A stretch of 64,000 nt of DNA from Rhodospirillaceae bacterium. GTDB taxonomy: Bacteria > Pseudomonadota > Alphaproteobacteria > SHVP01. A program made the position numbers and the translations under genes. Each line of letters begins with the position of its first letter. The stretch's first letter is position 1. The notes below the pieces were generated by a model that saw nothing but the letters and a program-made list of their open reading frames with translations, searched no databases and was not told the origin of the DNA. The stretch covers positions 108,233-172,232 of the forward strand of contig PBKD01000006.1 in NCBI GenBank assembly GCA_002722055.1. Direction: 5' to 3'. Of the stretch, positions 32,365 through 44,036 are shown one piece after another.

Positions 32365-34230
32365 TTGTTGAAATTTATGATGATAAATATTCTTATATAT
32401 ATAAATAAAATTAAATTCTTTTTGTTAATTTTTTTGCTCTGTTATGTAGGAAGCTTGTATGCAGAACCTGTTGATCTGATAGTACCACCTAAGATTAAGA
32501 AAAATGAAAATAATATAATTGACCAAAAGCTTCTTAAGAATAATCAAAAAGAAGAAACTCTTGATGAAGAGAGTGAAATTAGTATTACAACACTTAAACC
32601 GATTGATCCCTCATCTGTAGGGATATATAGGGAAGGTGGTTTAGGTTTAAGTTTAAATATATGGGAAAATTCAGATAGGGAAGTAATTGAAGCTTTGATT
32701 TCAGTCGTCCCAGAGAGTTATTACTCACCTGCTTTAAGGAATCTTTATAAACGGATACTGCTATCTGAAGCGAAAATCTTTAATATATCCAGTGATCCAC
32801 TTAAGTTATTAGAATTAAGAATAAAAAAACTTGCTAGTTCAGGTTTCATTTCTTTAGCTGCTGATCTTGCAAGCCTTGCACCTAAGAATGATATTCTTGG
32901 AAGGTTTGATAACTTATTTATTGAAGAGAAACTACTGGATGGTGACAATTTATCTGCATGCGATAGGGTTGAAGAAATGTTTGAAGGTGGTAAAAGCAAC
33001 CCTTTTTTATTGAAACATCTTAGTTTATGTAAAATATTTATTGGTGACGTAGATGCATCCAGGTTAGTTATTGATCTTTTGCATGAACTGGATCCAAAAG
33101 ACAAAAACTTTTTCTCTTTAGCTTCTACATTGATCGATGGTGAGCAAATCGATTTGTCAGTTTTTGATGTTTTGTCTCCTCTTCACTTAGCGATGATTAA
33201 CGCTGCAAAATTAAAAATACCAGATGGTATTATTTCAAATGTCGATCCAGTTGTGTTAAAGGCTTTAGCCGAGTCTCCAAATACTTCTCTTAGTACAAGA
33301 ATTTATGCAGCTGAGAAAGCTGTTAGTTTAGGAATAATTGGCCCAGAAAAATTATCATCTATATATTCTAATATTGTTTTTGATAAGGACAGAGTAAATT
33401 ATTTATTTGAAGGAGAAATATTTGACCAGATAGACTCAAAAGCATTACTCTATCAAATTGCTAAAACTCAAGTTGTTCCTGAGGCAAAAGCTGAAGTACT
33501 TCATAAATCATCACTTTTAGCATATAAGGAAAACCTTCCAATTACCAACTATTCAGTAAATATTGATTCCTATTTAGAAATATATCCAAATAATAGTCTT
33601 GTTTGGTTTGCTGGTGATGCAATTGCTGCGCTATTATATTCGGATAAAGAATTTGAGGCTATCAAGTGGTACAAACTCATAAATAGTTCAGGAAATATTT
33701 TAGATCCTAGTGTTAGAAGAGCGAATCTAAATTTTTGGCCAATATTTTATATTATAGATCCAAGTATATCTAGTATGGATGTAACTAATTGGGTTGATGA
33801 AATGATTGAAATGAGCGAAAGTAAAAGTAATCAGCAGATTGCAATTACACTTGGATTATTGCAGAACTTTGGCCTTAAAATACCTAATGAAATTTGGGTA
33901 AAGCTTCTAAAAAATAATAAAAGAGTTAATTCTTATTCTGCTCCCTCTATGTATATTGTTAATTTTGAAAATGCTGTAGATGGACTCCAAATTGGGGAAG
34001 TTGTTTTGTATAGCCTTTTAATGCTTGGTAGCACAGGAAAAGATCTCAGTCCTTCTATAGGTTTGTCTGTTGTTAATGGCCTTTCAAAACTTAACTTGTA
34101 TAATGAGTCAAAAAGTATAGCTATAGAAATTCTTTTGTCATATTATAACCCTTTATTAGAAAATGATTTAGTTTATCAAAAAAGAAAATCAAGTGTGCAG
34201 TCAGAACCCACAAGTGATTCCAATGAATAA
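32365..34230 (+). CDS. Hypothetical secreted protein, helical-repeat-like, upstream of xerD
   Basis: N-terminal signal peptide (FFLLIFLLCYVGSLYAEP), long helical body; position next to xerD/accA. Confidence 0.6.
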   Translation: MLKFMMINILIYINKIKFFLLIFLLCYVGSLYAEPVDLIVPPKIKKNENNIIDQKLLKNNQKEETLDEESEISITTLKPIDPSSVGIYREGGLGLSLNIWENSDREVIEALISVVPESYYSPALRNLYKRILLSEAKIFNISSDPLKLLELRIKKLASSGFISLAADLASLAPKNDILGRFDNLFIEEKLLDGDNLSACDRVEEMFEGGKSNPFLLKHLSLCKIFIGDVDASRLVIDLLHELDPKDKNFFSLASTLIDGEQIDLSVFDVLSPLHLAMINAAKLKIPDGIISNVDPVVLKALAESPNTSLSTRIYAAEKAVSLGIIGPEKLSSIYSNIVFDKDRVNYLFEGEIFDQIDSKALLYQIAKTQVVPEAKAEVLHKSSLLAYKENLPITNYSVNIDSYLEIYPNNSLVWFAGDAIAALLYSDKEFEAIKWYKLINSSGNILDPSVRRANLNFWPIFYIIDPSISSMDVTNWVDEMIEMSESKSNQQIAITLGLLQNFGLKIPNEIWVKLLKNNKRVNSYSAPSMYIVNFENAVDGLQIGEVVLYSLLMLGSTGKDLSPSIGLSVVNGLSKLNLYNESKSIAIEILLSYYNPLLENDLVYQKRKSSVQSEPTSDSNE

Positions 34231-34261
34231 GATAAAAATATAACAGCAGATAGTACTTTAG

Positions 34262-35170
34262 ATGAATAAATATACAAATTTTCATATTGAATCTTTTTTA
34301 GAAATGATCAACGTAGAGAGAGGCCTCTCTGAAAAAACCCTTGAAGCATATAAAAATGATATTAATGATTTTCTTTTATTTTTAAGAAAAAAAGTAGATA
34401 TAATTGAAGTAAATGAGAAATTATTAAAAAAGTATATAAAAAACCTCTCTAAAAAAAAATTATCTAAATCATCTATTGCTAGAAAGATTTCTTCGCTTAA
34501 GCAGTTTTATGGTTTTTTATATAGTGAAAAAATAAAAGTTGATAATCCAACAATCTCATTAGAGGCTCCTAAAAAAGATAAAAAACTTCCAAAGAACCTC
34601 TCTGAAGAAGAAGTAGAAATACTATTTTTAGAAGCCGAAAAATTGGTAGGTCCAGAAGGCTCCAGAATGAGAGCGATGTTAGAAATAATTTATGCAGCAG
34701 GTTTACGTGTTTCTGAATTAATTTCCATACCTATTTCAGCTGTGAAAGGTGATAGAAAATTTTTAGTAATACAGGGAAAAGGGAATAAAGTTAGATCTGT
34801 ACCGCTTACAAAGAAATCAATCGATTCTATTCAGTCCTACCTTAAGGACAGAAGTTACTTTCTCAAAGATAGACAAGAATCTGAATATCTATTTCCTTCA
34901 AATAGTCGTAGTGGACACCTTACTAGACAGAGGTTTAGTCAGATGTTAGATAATTTAGCAAAAAATGCAGGTTTTTCAAAAAAATATATCTCTCCACATG
35001 TTTTAAGGCATGCATTTGCTACTCACTTACTTTCAAACGGTGCAGATCTAATAGCTGTTCAAAAAATGTTAGGCCACTCTGATATAAACACTACTCAAAT
35101 TTATACTCATATTGTGGATACTCATAAAAAAGATTTAATTTATTCAAAGCATCCACTTTCAGAAAAGTAA
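34262..35170 (+). CDS. xerD: Tyrosine recombinase XerD
   Basis: SFLEMINVERGLSEKTLEAYKNDI; HVLRHAFATHLLSNGADLIAVQKMLGHSDINTTQIYTH. Confidence 0.93.
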   Translation: MNKYTNFHIESFLEMINVERGLSEKTLEAYKNDINDFLLFLRKKVDIIEVNEKLLKKYIKNLSKKKLSKSSIARKISSLKQFYGFLYSEKIKVDNPTISLEAPKKDKKLPKNLSEEEVEILFLEAEKLVGPEGSRMRAMLEIIYAAGLRVSELISIPISAVKGDRKFLVIQGKGNKVRSVPLTKKSIDSIQSYLKDRSYFLKDRQESEYLFPSNSRSGHLTRQRFSQMLDNLAKNAGFSKKYISPHVLRHAFATHLLSNGADLIAVQKMLGHSDINTTQIYTHIVDTHKKDLIYSKHPLSEK

Positions 35171-35182
35171 GTAATATAAAAA

Positions 35183-36139
35183 ATGAATATAATACTAGAA
35201 TTTGAGAAGCCAATTGTTGAGCTTGAGGGGAAACTAAAAGAATTAAAACATCTTGTTAATTCAGGGGATAGTAAGGCTAGAATAGAATCTTCTAAATTAG
35301 AAAAAAAAATAGATACAACCCTTAAAGAAATTTATAAAAAATTAACACCTTGGGAAAAAGTACTAGTTGCAAGACATCCAGGAAGGCCACATTTTTTAGA
35401 TTATATAAATGGGTTTATAGAGGATTATATACCTCTTTCTGGTGATAGATCTTTTGGTGAAGATACAGCATTAATTGGTGGAATAGGTTTATTCAGAGGT
35501 TTCTCTGTGGTTTTGATTGGCAATGAAAAGGGTCATGATACAAAAACAAGACTTGAAAGAAACTTTGGTATGGCTCACCCTGAAGGTTACCGAAAAGCTT
35601 CTAGACTTATGAATTTAGCTAATAAATTTAACCTACCAGTTCTAACTTTTGTTGATACTGCAGGCGCATATCCTGGTGTAGAAGCAGAGCAGAGGGGTCA
35701 AGCTGAGGCAATAGCTCGATGTATTGAGTCTTGTATTAATTTAAAGACGCCTCTAATTTCTAGCATTGTTGGGGAAGGTGGCTCAGGCGGGGCTATGGCT
35801 CTAGCAGCAGGCAATAAAGTAATCATGTTGGAACATTCAATTTATTCAGTTATTTCCCCTGAGGGTTGTGCTTCAATTTTATGGAGAAATTCTGAGAGAA
35901 GTAAAGATGCTGCAGAGGCTTTAAAACTAACTTCAAAGGACATGTTAGAACTTAATGTTGTTGATAAAGTAGTAAGAGAACCAGTTGGAGGGGCTCATAG
36001 AAAACCATCCGAGGTAATTAATGATTTAGCCACTGTTATAGAAGAACAATTAATTGAGCTTAATTTTGCTGAAAATAAATCCTATAGTGATGATAGAAAG
36101 GAAAAGTTTTTAGCTATTGGAAGAATCACTAATCAATAA
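35183..36139 (+). CDS. accA: Acetyl-CoA carboxylase carboxyltransferase subunit alpha
   Basis: FEKPIVELEGKL; ARHPGRPHFLDYI; FVDTAGAYPGVEAEQRGQAEAIARC. Confidence 0.97.
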   Translation: MNIILEFEKPIVELEGKLKELKHLVNSGDSKARIESSKLEKKIDTTLKEIYKKLTPWEKVLVARHPGRPHFLDYINGFIEDYIPLSGDRSFGEDTALIGGIGLFRGFSVVLIGNEKGHDTKTRLERNFGMAHPEGYRKASRLMNLANKFNLPVLTFVDTAGAYPGVEAEQRGQAEAIARCIESCINLKTPLISSIVGEGGSGGAMALAAGNKVIMLEHSIYSVISPEGCASILWRNSERSKDAAEALKLTSKDMLELNVVDKVVREPVGGAHRKPSEVINDLATVIEEQLIELNFAENKSYSDDRKEKFLAIGRITNQ

Positions 36140-36143
36140 TAAA

Positions 36144-38786
36144 TTAAATTTTTCCACAGCAATGTTTATACTTTTTTCCTGAGCCGCATGGGCAAGGTGC
36201 ATTCCTTCCAACTTTTCCCCAATTTTTATTCTCATCTTTTTGACTTAATTTTTGTTGATTTGAATATGTTTCGTCTGTTCTTTCTTGGGTAGTTTTTGTT
36301 TGTTCAGAAATTGTTTCAAGGTTGATTTCAATATTTGAAAGGAACATAACTAAACTTTCCCTAAGTGAAGATAGCATGTTTTCAAACATACCAAAAGCCT
36401 CAGACTTGTATTCATTTAGAGGGTCTTTTTGACCATAAGCTCTAAGGCCTATTCCTTGCCGAAGGTGGTCAAGACCCAACAAATGATCTTTCCAATGCTG
36501 GTCTAATACTTGTAGTGTTAAGTTTTTTTCAACCATATTCCATACTTCTTTTCCGTACTTATCGATTTTTTGTAACATATAACGATCTGAGTGATCTTTG
36601 ACTCTTTCTCTGATTTCTTTTTCTGCAATACCTTCTTCTTTTGCCCAATCGATAATTGGCAAATCAACTCCAAAAATTTTTTTTATTTCAGTTGATAGTT
36701 CTGAGATTTTCCATTCTTCTGCAAAAGCTTTCTCGGGTATATGTTTGTCTATGACGCCATCTAAAACTTCCTCACGCATATCTCCTACAATTTCTGAGAC
36801 ATTATCCGCTTTCATTATTTCTCTTCTTTGTTCATATATAACCTTCCTTTGATCATTCATTACATCGTCAAATTTTAATAAATTTTTTCTAATATCATAA
36901 TTTCTTGCTTCAACTTTTTGTTGAGCTTTTTGTATTGCTTTATTTACCCATGGATGAACAATTGCCTCATTATCTTTTAACCCTAATTTTTTAAGCATTC
37001 CATCCATACGTTCAGAGCCAAAAATTCTCATAAGATCATCCTCTAAAGATAAATAAAAATTTGATTTACCTGGATCACCCTGTCTACCCGCTCTTCCTCT
37101 TAGTTGATTATCAATTCTTCTACTCTCATGTCTCTCTGTTGCAATAATCGCAAGTCCTCCAAGATCAATAACTTTTTCTTTCTCTGTTTCAAAATCTCTT
37201 TTGATTTTATTTTTATCTAGAGAAACTTTATTTTTGTTATTTTTTATTTGCTCATCTATTATCATTTCTGAGTTTCCGCCAAGTTTTATATCAGTTCCTC
37301 TTCCTGCCATATTTGTTGCAATTGTTACAGCTTGAACCCTTCCTGCCTGAGCAATAATTTGCGCTTCCTGAGCATGATATCTGGCATTTAGCACTCTGTG
37401 ATTAATTTTATTTTTCTTAAGGATTTTTGATAGTTCTTCTGATTTTTCGATTGATACAGTACCAACTAAAACTGGTTGACCACTGTTAATACATTCTTTT
37501 ATATTTTTAATTATTGCGTTAATTTTCTCGTTATTTGTTCTGTATATTTCGTCATCTTCATCGACTCTAATTATTGGTTTATTTGTTGGCATTTCGACTA
37601 CATTTAAATTATATATATCATTAAACTCTTCTGCTTCTGTAATAGCTGTACCAGTCATTCCTGCTAACTTAGGGTACATTCTAAAATAATTTTGAAATGT
37701 AATTGAAGCCAGTGTTTGATTTTCTTGTTGAATAGTAACTTTTTCTTTTGACTCTAGAGCTTGGTGTAATCCTTCAGAGTATCTTCTTCCTTCCAGGGCC
37801 CTACCTGTAAACTCATCTATAATGACGACATTATCATTTTTAACAATATAATCCCTATCTTTCTGAAACATTTGATGGGCTCTTAGTGCTTGATTAGCAT
37901 GATGTACAATGGAAACATTATCTATATCATAGAGGCTTTCACCTTTTAAAAGCCCTGCTTTGGCAAGTAATGTTTCAAGTGTTTCTACACCTGAGTCAGT
38001 AAGATTTATACTTTTTGTTTTTTCATCTTTTTCATAGTCTTGATCATTTAGTTCAGGAATCAATTTATTAAGCGCTTTATATAAGTCAGAGCTTTGTTCT
38101 CCTGGACCAGAAATAATCAATGGTGTTCGAGCTTCGTCAATTAAAATAGAATCTACTTCATCAATGATAGCGTAATTGAAAGGTCTTTGTACCATTGACT
38201 CAAGATCATATTTCATATTATCTCTTAGATAATCAAAGCCTAATTCATTATTTGTTGAATATGTTACATCACACAAATACTGTTGTCTTCTTTGATCGTC
38301 TTCAATTCCAGGTGTGATGCAGCCAACACTTAGCCCTAAAAAATTGTAAATTTCTCCCATCCACTCTGAATCCCTTTTTGCTAAATAGTCATTTACTGTA
38401 ACAACATGGACTCCTTTGCCGCTTAAAGAATTAAGATATACTGCTAAGGTTGAAACTAAGGTTTTTCCTTCTCCAGTTTTCATCTCAGCGATATTACCTT
38501 TATGCAATACTATTCCACCTAATAATTGAACATCGTAGTGTCTTTCATTAAGGGTTCTTTTTGATGCTTCTCTTACAACTGCGTATGCCTCGACTAACAA
38601 ATCATCAAGTTTAGAGCCATTGCTTAATCTTTTTTTAAATTCAAGAGTTTTGCTTTTAATTTCTTCATCACTAAGCTTTTGTATACCTGATTCAATCTTA
38701 TTTATATTGTCAACGATACCTTGTATATCTCTAATTATTCTATCATTAGAAGTACCAAAAATTTTCTTTGCGAAATTAGTAATCAT
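36144..38786 (-). CDS. secA: Preprotein translocase subunit SecA
   Basis: [35 protein letters not shown]-terminal zinc motif [15 protein letters not shown]. Confidence 0.98.
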   Translation of the reverse strand: MITNFAKKIFGTSNDRIIRDIQGIVDNINKIESGIQKLSDEEIKSKTLEFKKRLSNGSKLDDLLVEAYAVVREASKRTLNERHYDVQLLGGIVLHKGNIAEMKTGEGKTLVSTLAVYLNSLSGKGVHVVTVNDYLAKRDSEWMGEIYNFLGLSVGCITPGIEDDQRRQQYLCDVTYSTNNELGFDYLRDNMKYDLESMVQRPFNYAIIDEVDSILIDEARTPLIISGPGEQSSDLYKALNKLIPELNDQDYEKDEKTKSINLTDSGVETLETLLAKAGLLKGESLYDIDNVSIVHHANQALRAHQMFQKDRDYIVKNDNVVIIDEFTGRALEGRRYSEGLHQALESKEKVTIQQENQTLASITFQNYFRMYPKLAGMTGTAITEAEEFNDIYNLNVVEMPTNKPIIRVDEDDEIYRTNNEKINAIIKNIKECINSGQPVLVGTVSIEKSEELSKILKKNKINHRVLNARYHAQEAQIIAQAGRVQAVTIATNMAGRGTDIKLGGNSEMIIDEQIKNNKNKVSLDKNKIKRDFETEKEKVIDLGGLAIIATERHESRRIDNQLRGRAGRQGDPGKSNFYLSLEDDLMRIFGSERMDGMLKKLGLKDNEAIVHPWVNKAIQKAQQKVEARNYDIRKNLLKFDDVMNDQRKVIYEQRREIMKADNVSEIVGDMREEVLDGVIDKHIPEKAFAEEWKISELSTEIKKIFGVDLPIIDWAKEEGIAEKEIRERVKDHSDRYMLQKIDKYGKEVWNMVEKNLTLQVLDQHWKDHLLGLDHLRQGIGLRAYGQKDPLNEYKSEAFGMFENMLSSLRESLVMFLSNIEINLETISEQTKTTQERTDETYSNQQKLSQKDENKNWGKVGRNAPCPCGSGKKYKHCCGKI

Positions 38787-38928
38787 AAAAACATCCTAAA
38801 AACTCATCTAGTCTATATTATTAAGTAAGATAATTATTTAAACATTACTTTCTTAATAAATATATTGTTATATAATAATAAAAATAGATATTTAGTATAG
38901 ATAGTATAATTAGGAAAGAAAAAAAACA

Positions 38929-39783
38929 ATGCCATTGGTAAGTATAGCTAATTCATGCAAATTTTATAGAGAGCTATTCTTATATCTATCTATAATTATA
39001 TCAATCTCAAGCTATTTTTCATCAGAATCATTTAGTAGTGATAAAATTATTGCAATGGTTGGTGGTGAAGAGATTAAATTAAATGAGGTAGAGATATTAA
39101 TGAAAAACTTGTCTGGTCAGGCTTTATCTATGCCAAAAGATCAATTACGCCAAATAGTATTAAAACAGTTAATTAATAATAAGATTATTGCAAATTTAGC
39201 AAGGACTAAGAATTATAATAAGTCTATTGAGTTTCAGGTATTAAAGAGTATATCTGAAGAGAGGATCTTGCACGATATATATATTAAAGAGGAGATAAAT
39301 AAAAGACTTAATAAAAAACTATTAGACCAAAAATATAATAATTTTGTAATTGAATTTAGTGATAAAGTAGAAGTTAGGGCAAGGCATATATTATTAAGTT
39401 CTAAAGAGGATGCTGTCAGAGTTATTAACAATTTGAAGTTAGGTGAAAGTTTTTCAGATTTAGCGAAGAAGAATTCTATTGGCCCATCAGCGAATTTAGG
39501 AGGCGATTTAGGTTACTTTTCAAAAGATGTTATGGTTAAAGAATTTGCTGAAGCTGTATTTAGTTTAAAGATTGGTGAAGTTTCAAGCCCAGTAAAGACA
39601 AAATTTGGTTGGCATGTCATTAAATTGATAGATAAAAGAAAAATTTATCCACCTAAATTAGAAGAAGTTCAAGAGAAGTTAATTGAGAATTTAAAAGAAG
39701 AATTATATCAAGAAATAATATTTATAGGAAAAAGAAAATATAAAGTAATTATCATTGATAAGGAAAAGTTTGCATATGATTAA
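38929..39783 (+). CDS. Parvulin-type peptidylprolyl isomerase (SurA/PpiC-like)
   Basis: VRARHILLSSKEDAVRVINNLKLGESFSDLAKKNSIGPSANLGGDLGYFSKDVMVKEFAEAVFSLKIGE. Confidence 0.92.
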   Translation: MPLVSIANSCKFYRELFLYLSIIISISSYFSSESFSSDKIIAMVGGEEIKLNEVEILMKNLSGQALSMPKDQLRQIVLKQLINNKIIANLARTKNYNKSIEFQVLKSISEERILHDIYIKEEINKRLNKKLLDQKYNNFVIEFSDKVEVRARHILLSSKEDAVRVINNLKLGESFSDLAKKNSIGPSANLGGDLGYFSKDVMVKEFAEAVFSLKIGEVSSPVKTKFGWHVIKLIDKRKIYPPKLEEVQEKLIENLKEELYQEIIFIGKRKYKVIIIDKEKFAYD

Positions 39784-41014
39784 AATAAATTTTAACTCTC
39801 CATTCACACCATTGAATTACCCAAATTTACCTGAAGTGAACGGTGTTAGGCATGCAACAATTTGTTCTAATATCAAAGAGTCAGATTTAGACTTAGCTAT
39901 AATTATTTTTGATGAATTAGCAAATGTTGCAGGTGTTTTTACTAATTCAGAGACATGTTCGGCTCCAGTATCTTGGTGTAGGAGTATAATTAACAATGGA
40001 GTTGCAAAAGCCTTGATAGTTAATTCAGGTAACGCAAATGCATTTACGGGCTATTCTGGAGGAAAAAACGTTACTGCAAAAACAGCTTTAATTTCAAACC
40101 TTCTGGGTTGTAGGGCTGATCAAGTTTTTGTTGCTTCAACTGGTGTTATCGGAGAACAATTGCCTATTGGAAAAATATTAGATTCTATCCCAAAATTAAT
40201 TAATAATACTGATGACAAAAATTGGATCAATATAGCTCAAGCTATAACGACTACTGACACTTATCCAAAACTATTTTCAAAAAAATTTAAAATAGAAAAT
40301 AAAGAGTATATTTTAAATGGCGTTGCTAAGGGTTCTGGCATGATTTGTCCAAATATGGCTACTTTACTTGGATTTTTTTTCACAGATGCAGATATTCCAT
40401 CAAGAGTTTTGGACTTTCATTTAAAGAAAATAAATGAAGTAACTTTCAATGCCATAACAGTTGATGGGGATTCATCTACATCTGATACATTACTATTGTT
40501 TTCAACAGGTCAAGGTCCTTCTCATAGTGATATTGAAGATGAGTTAGATCCTAAATTAGATGATTTTATTATAGCTTTAAAAGAATTAATGCTTAATTTA
40601 TGTCATCAAGTTGTAAAAGATGGAGAAGGAGCAAAAAAATTTATTACTATTGAAGTAATAAACGCATTAACAGATGAATCTGCAAAAATCATTGCAAATA
40701 CTATAGCTAAATCTCCTTTAGTGAAAACTGCTATTGCAGGAGAAGACCCTAACTGGGGAAGAATTATTATGGCATTGGGCAATACCGAACAAAAAATAGA
40801 TAAAAATAAGTTAAAAATTTATTTCGGTGATATGTTAGTTGCAAAAAATGGAAGTGTCAGTGAAGATTATGTTGAGGAAGTAGCAGCAAAATACCTTAAG
40901 AATAGAGAAATATCTATTAAGGTTGATGTTGGATACGGAAATGGGTGCTTTACTGTTTGGACATGTGATTTAACTGAACAATATATTAAAATTAACTCTG
41001 ATTACCGATCATGA
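39776..41014 (+). CDS. argJ: Bifunctional glutamate N-acetyltransferase/amino-acid acetyltransferase
   Basis: IVNSGNANAFTGYSGGKN; VASTGVIGEQLPI; MATLLGFFFTDA; AGEDPNWGRIIMALG. ATG at 39776 preferred over 39755. Confidence 0.96.
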   Translation: MIKINFNSPFTPLNYPNLPEVNGVRHATICSNIKESDLDLAIIIFDELANVAGVFTNSETCSAPVSWCRSIINNGVAKALIVNSGNANAFTGYSGGKNVTAKTALISNLLGCRADQVFVASTGVIGEQLPIGKILDSIPKLINNTDDKNWINIAQAITTTDTYPKLFSKKFKIENKEYILNGVAKGSGMICPNMATLLGFFFTDADIPSRVLDFHLKKINEVTFNAITVDGDSSTSDTLLLFSTGQGPSHSDIEDELDPKLDDFIIALKELMLNLCHQVVKDGEGAKKFITIEVINALTDESAKIIANTIAKSPLVKTAIAGEDPNWGRIIMALGNTEQKIDKNKLKIYFGDMLVAKNGSVSEDYVEEVAAKYLKNREISIKVDVGYGNGCFTVWTCDLTEQYIKINSDYRS

Positions 41015-41036
41015 AAATACTAAGTGGAAATTTATT

Positions 41037-41438
41037 TTGTTAAAAAGAATAGATGTGGTCGTATTAGCTCTTTTAGATTCAGATAACCGGATATTAATTT
41101 CAAAAAGATTAGCGAATAAGCCTATGGGAGGAATGTGGGAATTTCCTGGAGGAAAAATAGAACCTGGTGAAAGCCCCGAAGGGGCGTTAATAAGAGAGAT
41201 TAAAGAGGAGCTATCAATAAGTATAAGCGAAAGTTGTCTAGCCCCATTAACATTCTCAGCAGTCGCATATGATTCTAATCATTTTCTCATTCTTATGTAC
41301 GTCTGTAGAGTTTGGGAAGGTACAATAAATGCAAGAGTTTCATCTGAAATTAAATGGGTTGAAAAATTTGACTTAGGAAAATACAAAATGCCACCAGGGA
41401 ATGAGAGTCTTGTTGGTATGGTTATTGACTACCTCTAG
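41037..41438 (+). CDS. mutT: Nudix hydrolase, MutT-like
   Basis: Nudix box GGKIEPGESPEGALIREIKEEL; MGGMWEFPGGKIE. Confidence 0.93.
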   Translation: MLKRIDVVVLALLDSDNRILISKRLANKPMGGMWEFPGGKIEPGESPEGALIREIKEELSISISESCLAPLTFSAVAYDSNHFLILMYVCRVWEGTINARVSSEIKWVEKFDLGKYKMPPGNESLVGMVIDYL

Positions 41439-41439
41439 T

Positions 41440-42291
41440 CTATTTTAGTATTTTTGATAAAGAAACTTTTCCTGATCCAGGTTTAAGTGGTTTTTGTTGT
41501 GAAGTATGATACTTCCATCCAGATAAGTAAACTACATCAAAAGTTGCTATAACTTTGTTATTATCGGAAAATTTTTTTTCATAAATTTCCATAGCTTTTC
41601 TTAGAATATCTTTTCTCAGAAAACTCTTTTGTCTACTCGATAGTATATTTGTTTCACCCATAGATCTTAATTCATTTAATAAGTCTATTGGGTTATTATA
41701 TTTTATCTGAATTTTATCTAAGTCCGAAACGCAGAGATTAAATCCAGTTCTTTGAAGTAGATCTCCTGATGTTTTAATATCAATAAAAGGAGACACTCTC
41801 TGAAATGATTTTCCAATTATTTCATTTTCAGCCAATTTAAATGACTCTTTTAACTCTATAAGAGTATTTTCTCCAAATAAAGAAGCTAAAAAAAACCCAT
41901 CAGGTTTTAATGTCTGATTTATTTGATATAAAATACCAACTAAGTCATTAGCCCAGTGAAAGGTCAGATTACTTATTACTAAATCAATTGTATTATGCGC
42001 AACTGGAATATACTCTTGATTTATTTCTATGTCGCCATTAATACCTAAAGAAATTAGATTATTAATCTTTTTTGATGAAAAAAAATTATTTTCAACTAGT
42101 ATATTTTTAATTATCTTAGGCTTATTTGTTATCTCTATTACCTTATCAAAATCTCTATTTACATCATTAATTTTGCTCACAAGCCTCTGGCCAATTTCTT
42201 TAAAAAGGAAATTATCATAATTTTTTTTTAAATTTGACTTTTTTTGACGAAGTCTTAGTTTTTTTAAATCAAATATATTATGGTTGTTCAT
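41440..42291 (-). CDS. Class I SAM-dependent methyltransferase (BioC/NDUFAF5-like)
   Basis: HNTIDLVISNLTFHWANDLVGILYQINQTLKPDGFFLASLFGENTLIELKESF. Confidence 0.85.
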   Translation of the reverse strand: MNNHNIFDLKKLRLRQKKSNLKKNYDNFLFKEIGQRLVSKINDVNRDFDKVIEITNKPKIIKNILVENNFFSSKKINNLISLGINGDIEINQEYIPVAHNTIDLVISNLTFHWANDLVGILYQINQTLKPDGFFLASLFGENTLIELKESFKLAENEIIGKSFQRVSPFIDIKTSGDLLQRTGFNLCVSDLDKIQIKYNNPIDLLNELRSMGETNILSSRQKSFLRKDILRKAMEIYEKKFSDNNKVIATFDVVYLSGWKYHTSQQKPLKPGSGKVSLSKILK

Positions 42292-42388
42292 GATGTAATA
42301 AGTTACTATATTATCATTAGATCGTAATAGTTAAACATTAATAAAATTAATACTTAATTTTATAGCGAGATTATGAATAGAGATAATT

Positions 42389-42658
42389 ATGGCAAAAGTT
42401 GAAATTTATACAACATTTTTATGTGGATACTGCTCAAATGCAAAAAATTTATTAAATAAAAAAGGAATTAATTATAACGAAATAGATGTTTCGTATAACT
42501 TAGAAGAAAGAAAAATAATGGAGAATAGAGCCTCAGGAAAAAGCACAGTTCCGCAGATATTCATTAACGGAAACTCAATAGGTGGTTTTGATGAGTTAGT
42601 TGAATTAAATAATCAATCTCTTCTTGAAGATTTAGATGCAAATTTTTTGGAAAAATAG
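42389..42658 (+). CDS. grxC: Glutaredoxin 3
   Basis: VEIYTTFLCGYCSNAKNLLNKKGI; TVPQIFINGNSIGGFDEL. Confidence 0.93.
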   Translation: MAKVEIYTTFLCGYCSNAKNLLNKKGINYNEIDVSYNLEERKIMENRASGKSTVPQIFINGNSIGGFDELVELNNQSLLEDLDANFLEK

Positions 42659-43480
42659 GTGTTTAGAATATCTTGTATTCAGATGAACTCTAATGATGTT
42701 CTTAGAGATAATATGGATAAAGCTCTAGACTTATCTTGTGATGCCATAGATTATGGTTCGGATTTAATTTGTTTTCCAGAGAATGTTTTATTGATGCCAT
42801 CTAGCAGAGAAAATCTTTTTTCTAATTCATTTATTGAGAATCAAAACCCATGTGTTCAATTCTTCATTAACATTGCTAAAAAAAATAATATTTGGGTTTT
42901 GGCTGGGTCAATATCTATAAAAACTAATGATGATAAATTATTTAATAGATCTTATTTAATTAATAATATTGGTGATATTATAGGATTCTATGATAAAATC
43001 CATTTGTTTGATGTTTCAATTCCTGATGGATCTAGCTATAAAGAATCAGACAAATATTTGCCCGGGACTGATGCTCGTATATTTCAAACAACTCTAGCAA
43101 AATTTGGATTAACTATATGTTATGATATACGCTTTCCTAGTTTATATAGAGATATAGCAAAAAATGGAGCAAATGTGATTTTTGTTCCGTCAGCATTTAC
43201 AGAATTTACTGGTAAATTACACTGGCATGTTTTATTAAGGGCAAGAGCTATCGAAACTGGATCTTATATTGTTGCGCCTGCTCAGACTGGAGTACATGTT
43301 GGAGGTAGGAAAACATTTGGTCATTCTATTGTGGTTGCGCCAGATGGTTCTATATTAAATGATGCTGGCACTGATGAAGGAATAATAAACTGCATAATTG
43401 ATATCAAGACAGTTGATAAATATAGAGAACAAATTCCTAGTTTATTTTTAGATCCTGGGTATGATATAGAGTTAAAATAA
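42659..43480 (+). CDS. Carbon-nitrogen hydrolase (Nit family)
   Basis: GTG start; LICFPENVLLM, GFYDKIHLFDVSIPDG, LTICYDIRFPSLYRDIAKNGANVIFVPSAFT. Confidence 0.93.
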   Translation: MFRISCIQMNSNDVLRDNMDKALDLSCDAIDYGSDLICFPENVLLMPSSRENLFSNSFIENQNPCVQFFINIAKKNNIWVLAGSISIKTNDDKLFNRSYLINNIGDIIGFYDKIHLFDVSIPDGSSYKESDKYLPGTDARIFQTTLAKFGLTICYDIRFPSLYRDIAKNGANVIFVPSAFTEFTGKLHWHVLLRARAIETGSYIVAPAQTGVHVGGRKTFGHSIVVAPDGSILNDAGTDEGIINCIIDIKTVDKYREQIPSLFLDPGYDIELK

Positions 43481-43570
43481 ATAATTTCAATTAATTAAAC
43501 TTCTTAACAGGCTTGATTTTTTTTAATTATATAACTAAATACATGGTATTATTTTGTTTGGTGATTAAAT

Positions 43571-44035
43571 ATGATTTCTTTTGATTTAATTTGTGAAAAT
43601 GGCCATACATTCGAGGGATGGTTTTCTAACAGTAAAGATTTTGAAAAACAGTCTAAGGCTAAATCTATAGAATGCCCCTTCTGCTCAAATAATAAAGTTC
43701 AAAAGGCTTTAATGGCTCCAAATGTTTCGACAAAAAATAATAACGCTAATGATGCATCTTCTACTTTGAGCAAAAACAAAACATCAAATTTTACTAAAGG
43801 GAACATGCATAATTCTCCTGAAGTTACAACAGCATTTAAAAAATTGAGGAAAGCAGTTGAAGAAAACTGTGAATATGTTGGAAATAATTTTGCTGAAGAA
43901 GCTAGAAAAATTTCATATGGAGAGTCCGAGTCAAGGGGTATCTATGGAGAAACTTCAGCGGAGGAAGCAAAAGAGCTTTATGATGAAGGGATTGAATTTG
44001 GTGTGCTACCATGGTCGAATAGAAATGATGCTTAG
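43571..44035 (+). CDS. DUF1178 family protein
   Basis: MISFDLICENGHTFEGWFSNSKDFEKQSKAKSIECPFCSNNKVQKALMAPNVS. Confidence 0.93.
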   Translation: MISFDLICENGHTFEGWFSNSKDFEKQSKAKSIECPFCSNNKVQKALMAPNVSTKNNNANDASSTLSKNKTSNFTKGNMHNSPEVTTAFKKLRKAVEENCEYVGNNFAEEARKISYGESESRGIYGETSAEEAKELYDEGIEFGVLPWSNRNDA

Positions 44036-44036
44036 T

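Noticed and set aside
34262-35170. Tyrosine recombinase as a mobile-element integrase
   Set aside because: XerD-like sequence in a housekeeping block (upstream of accA); no tRNA or att-like context.
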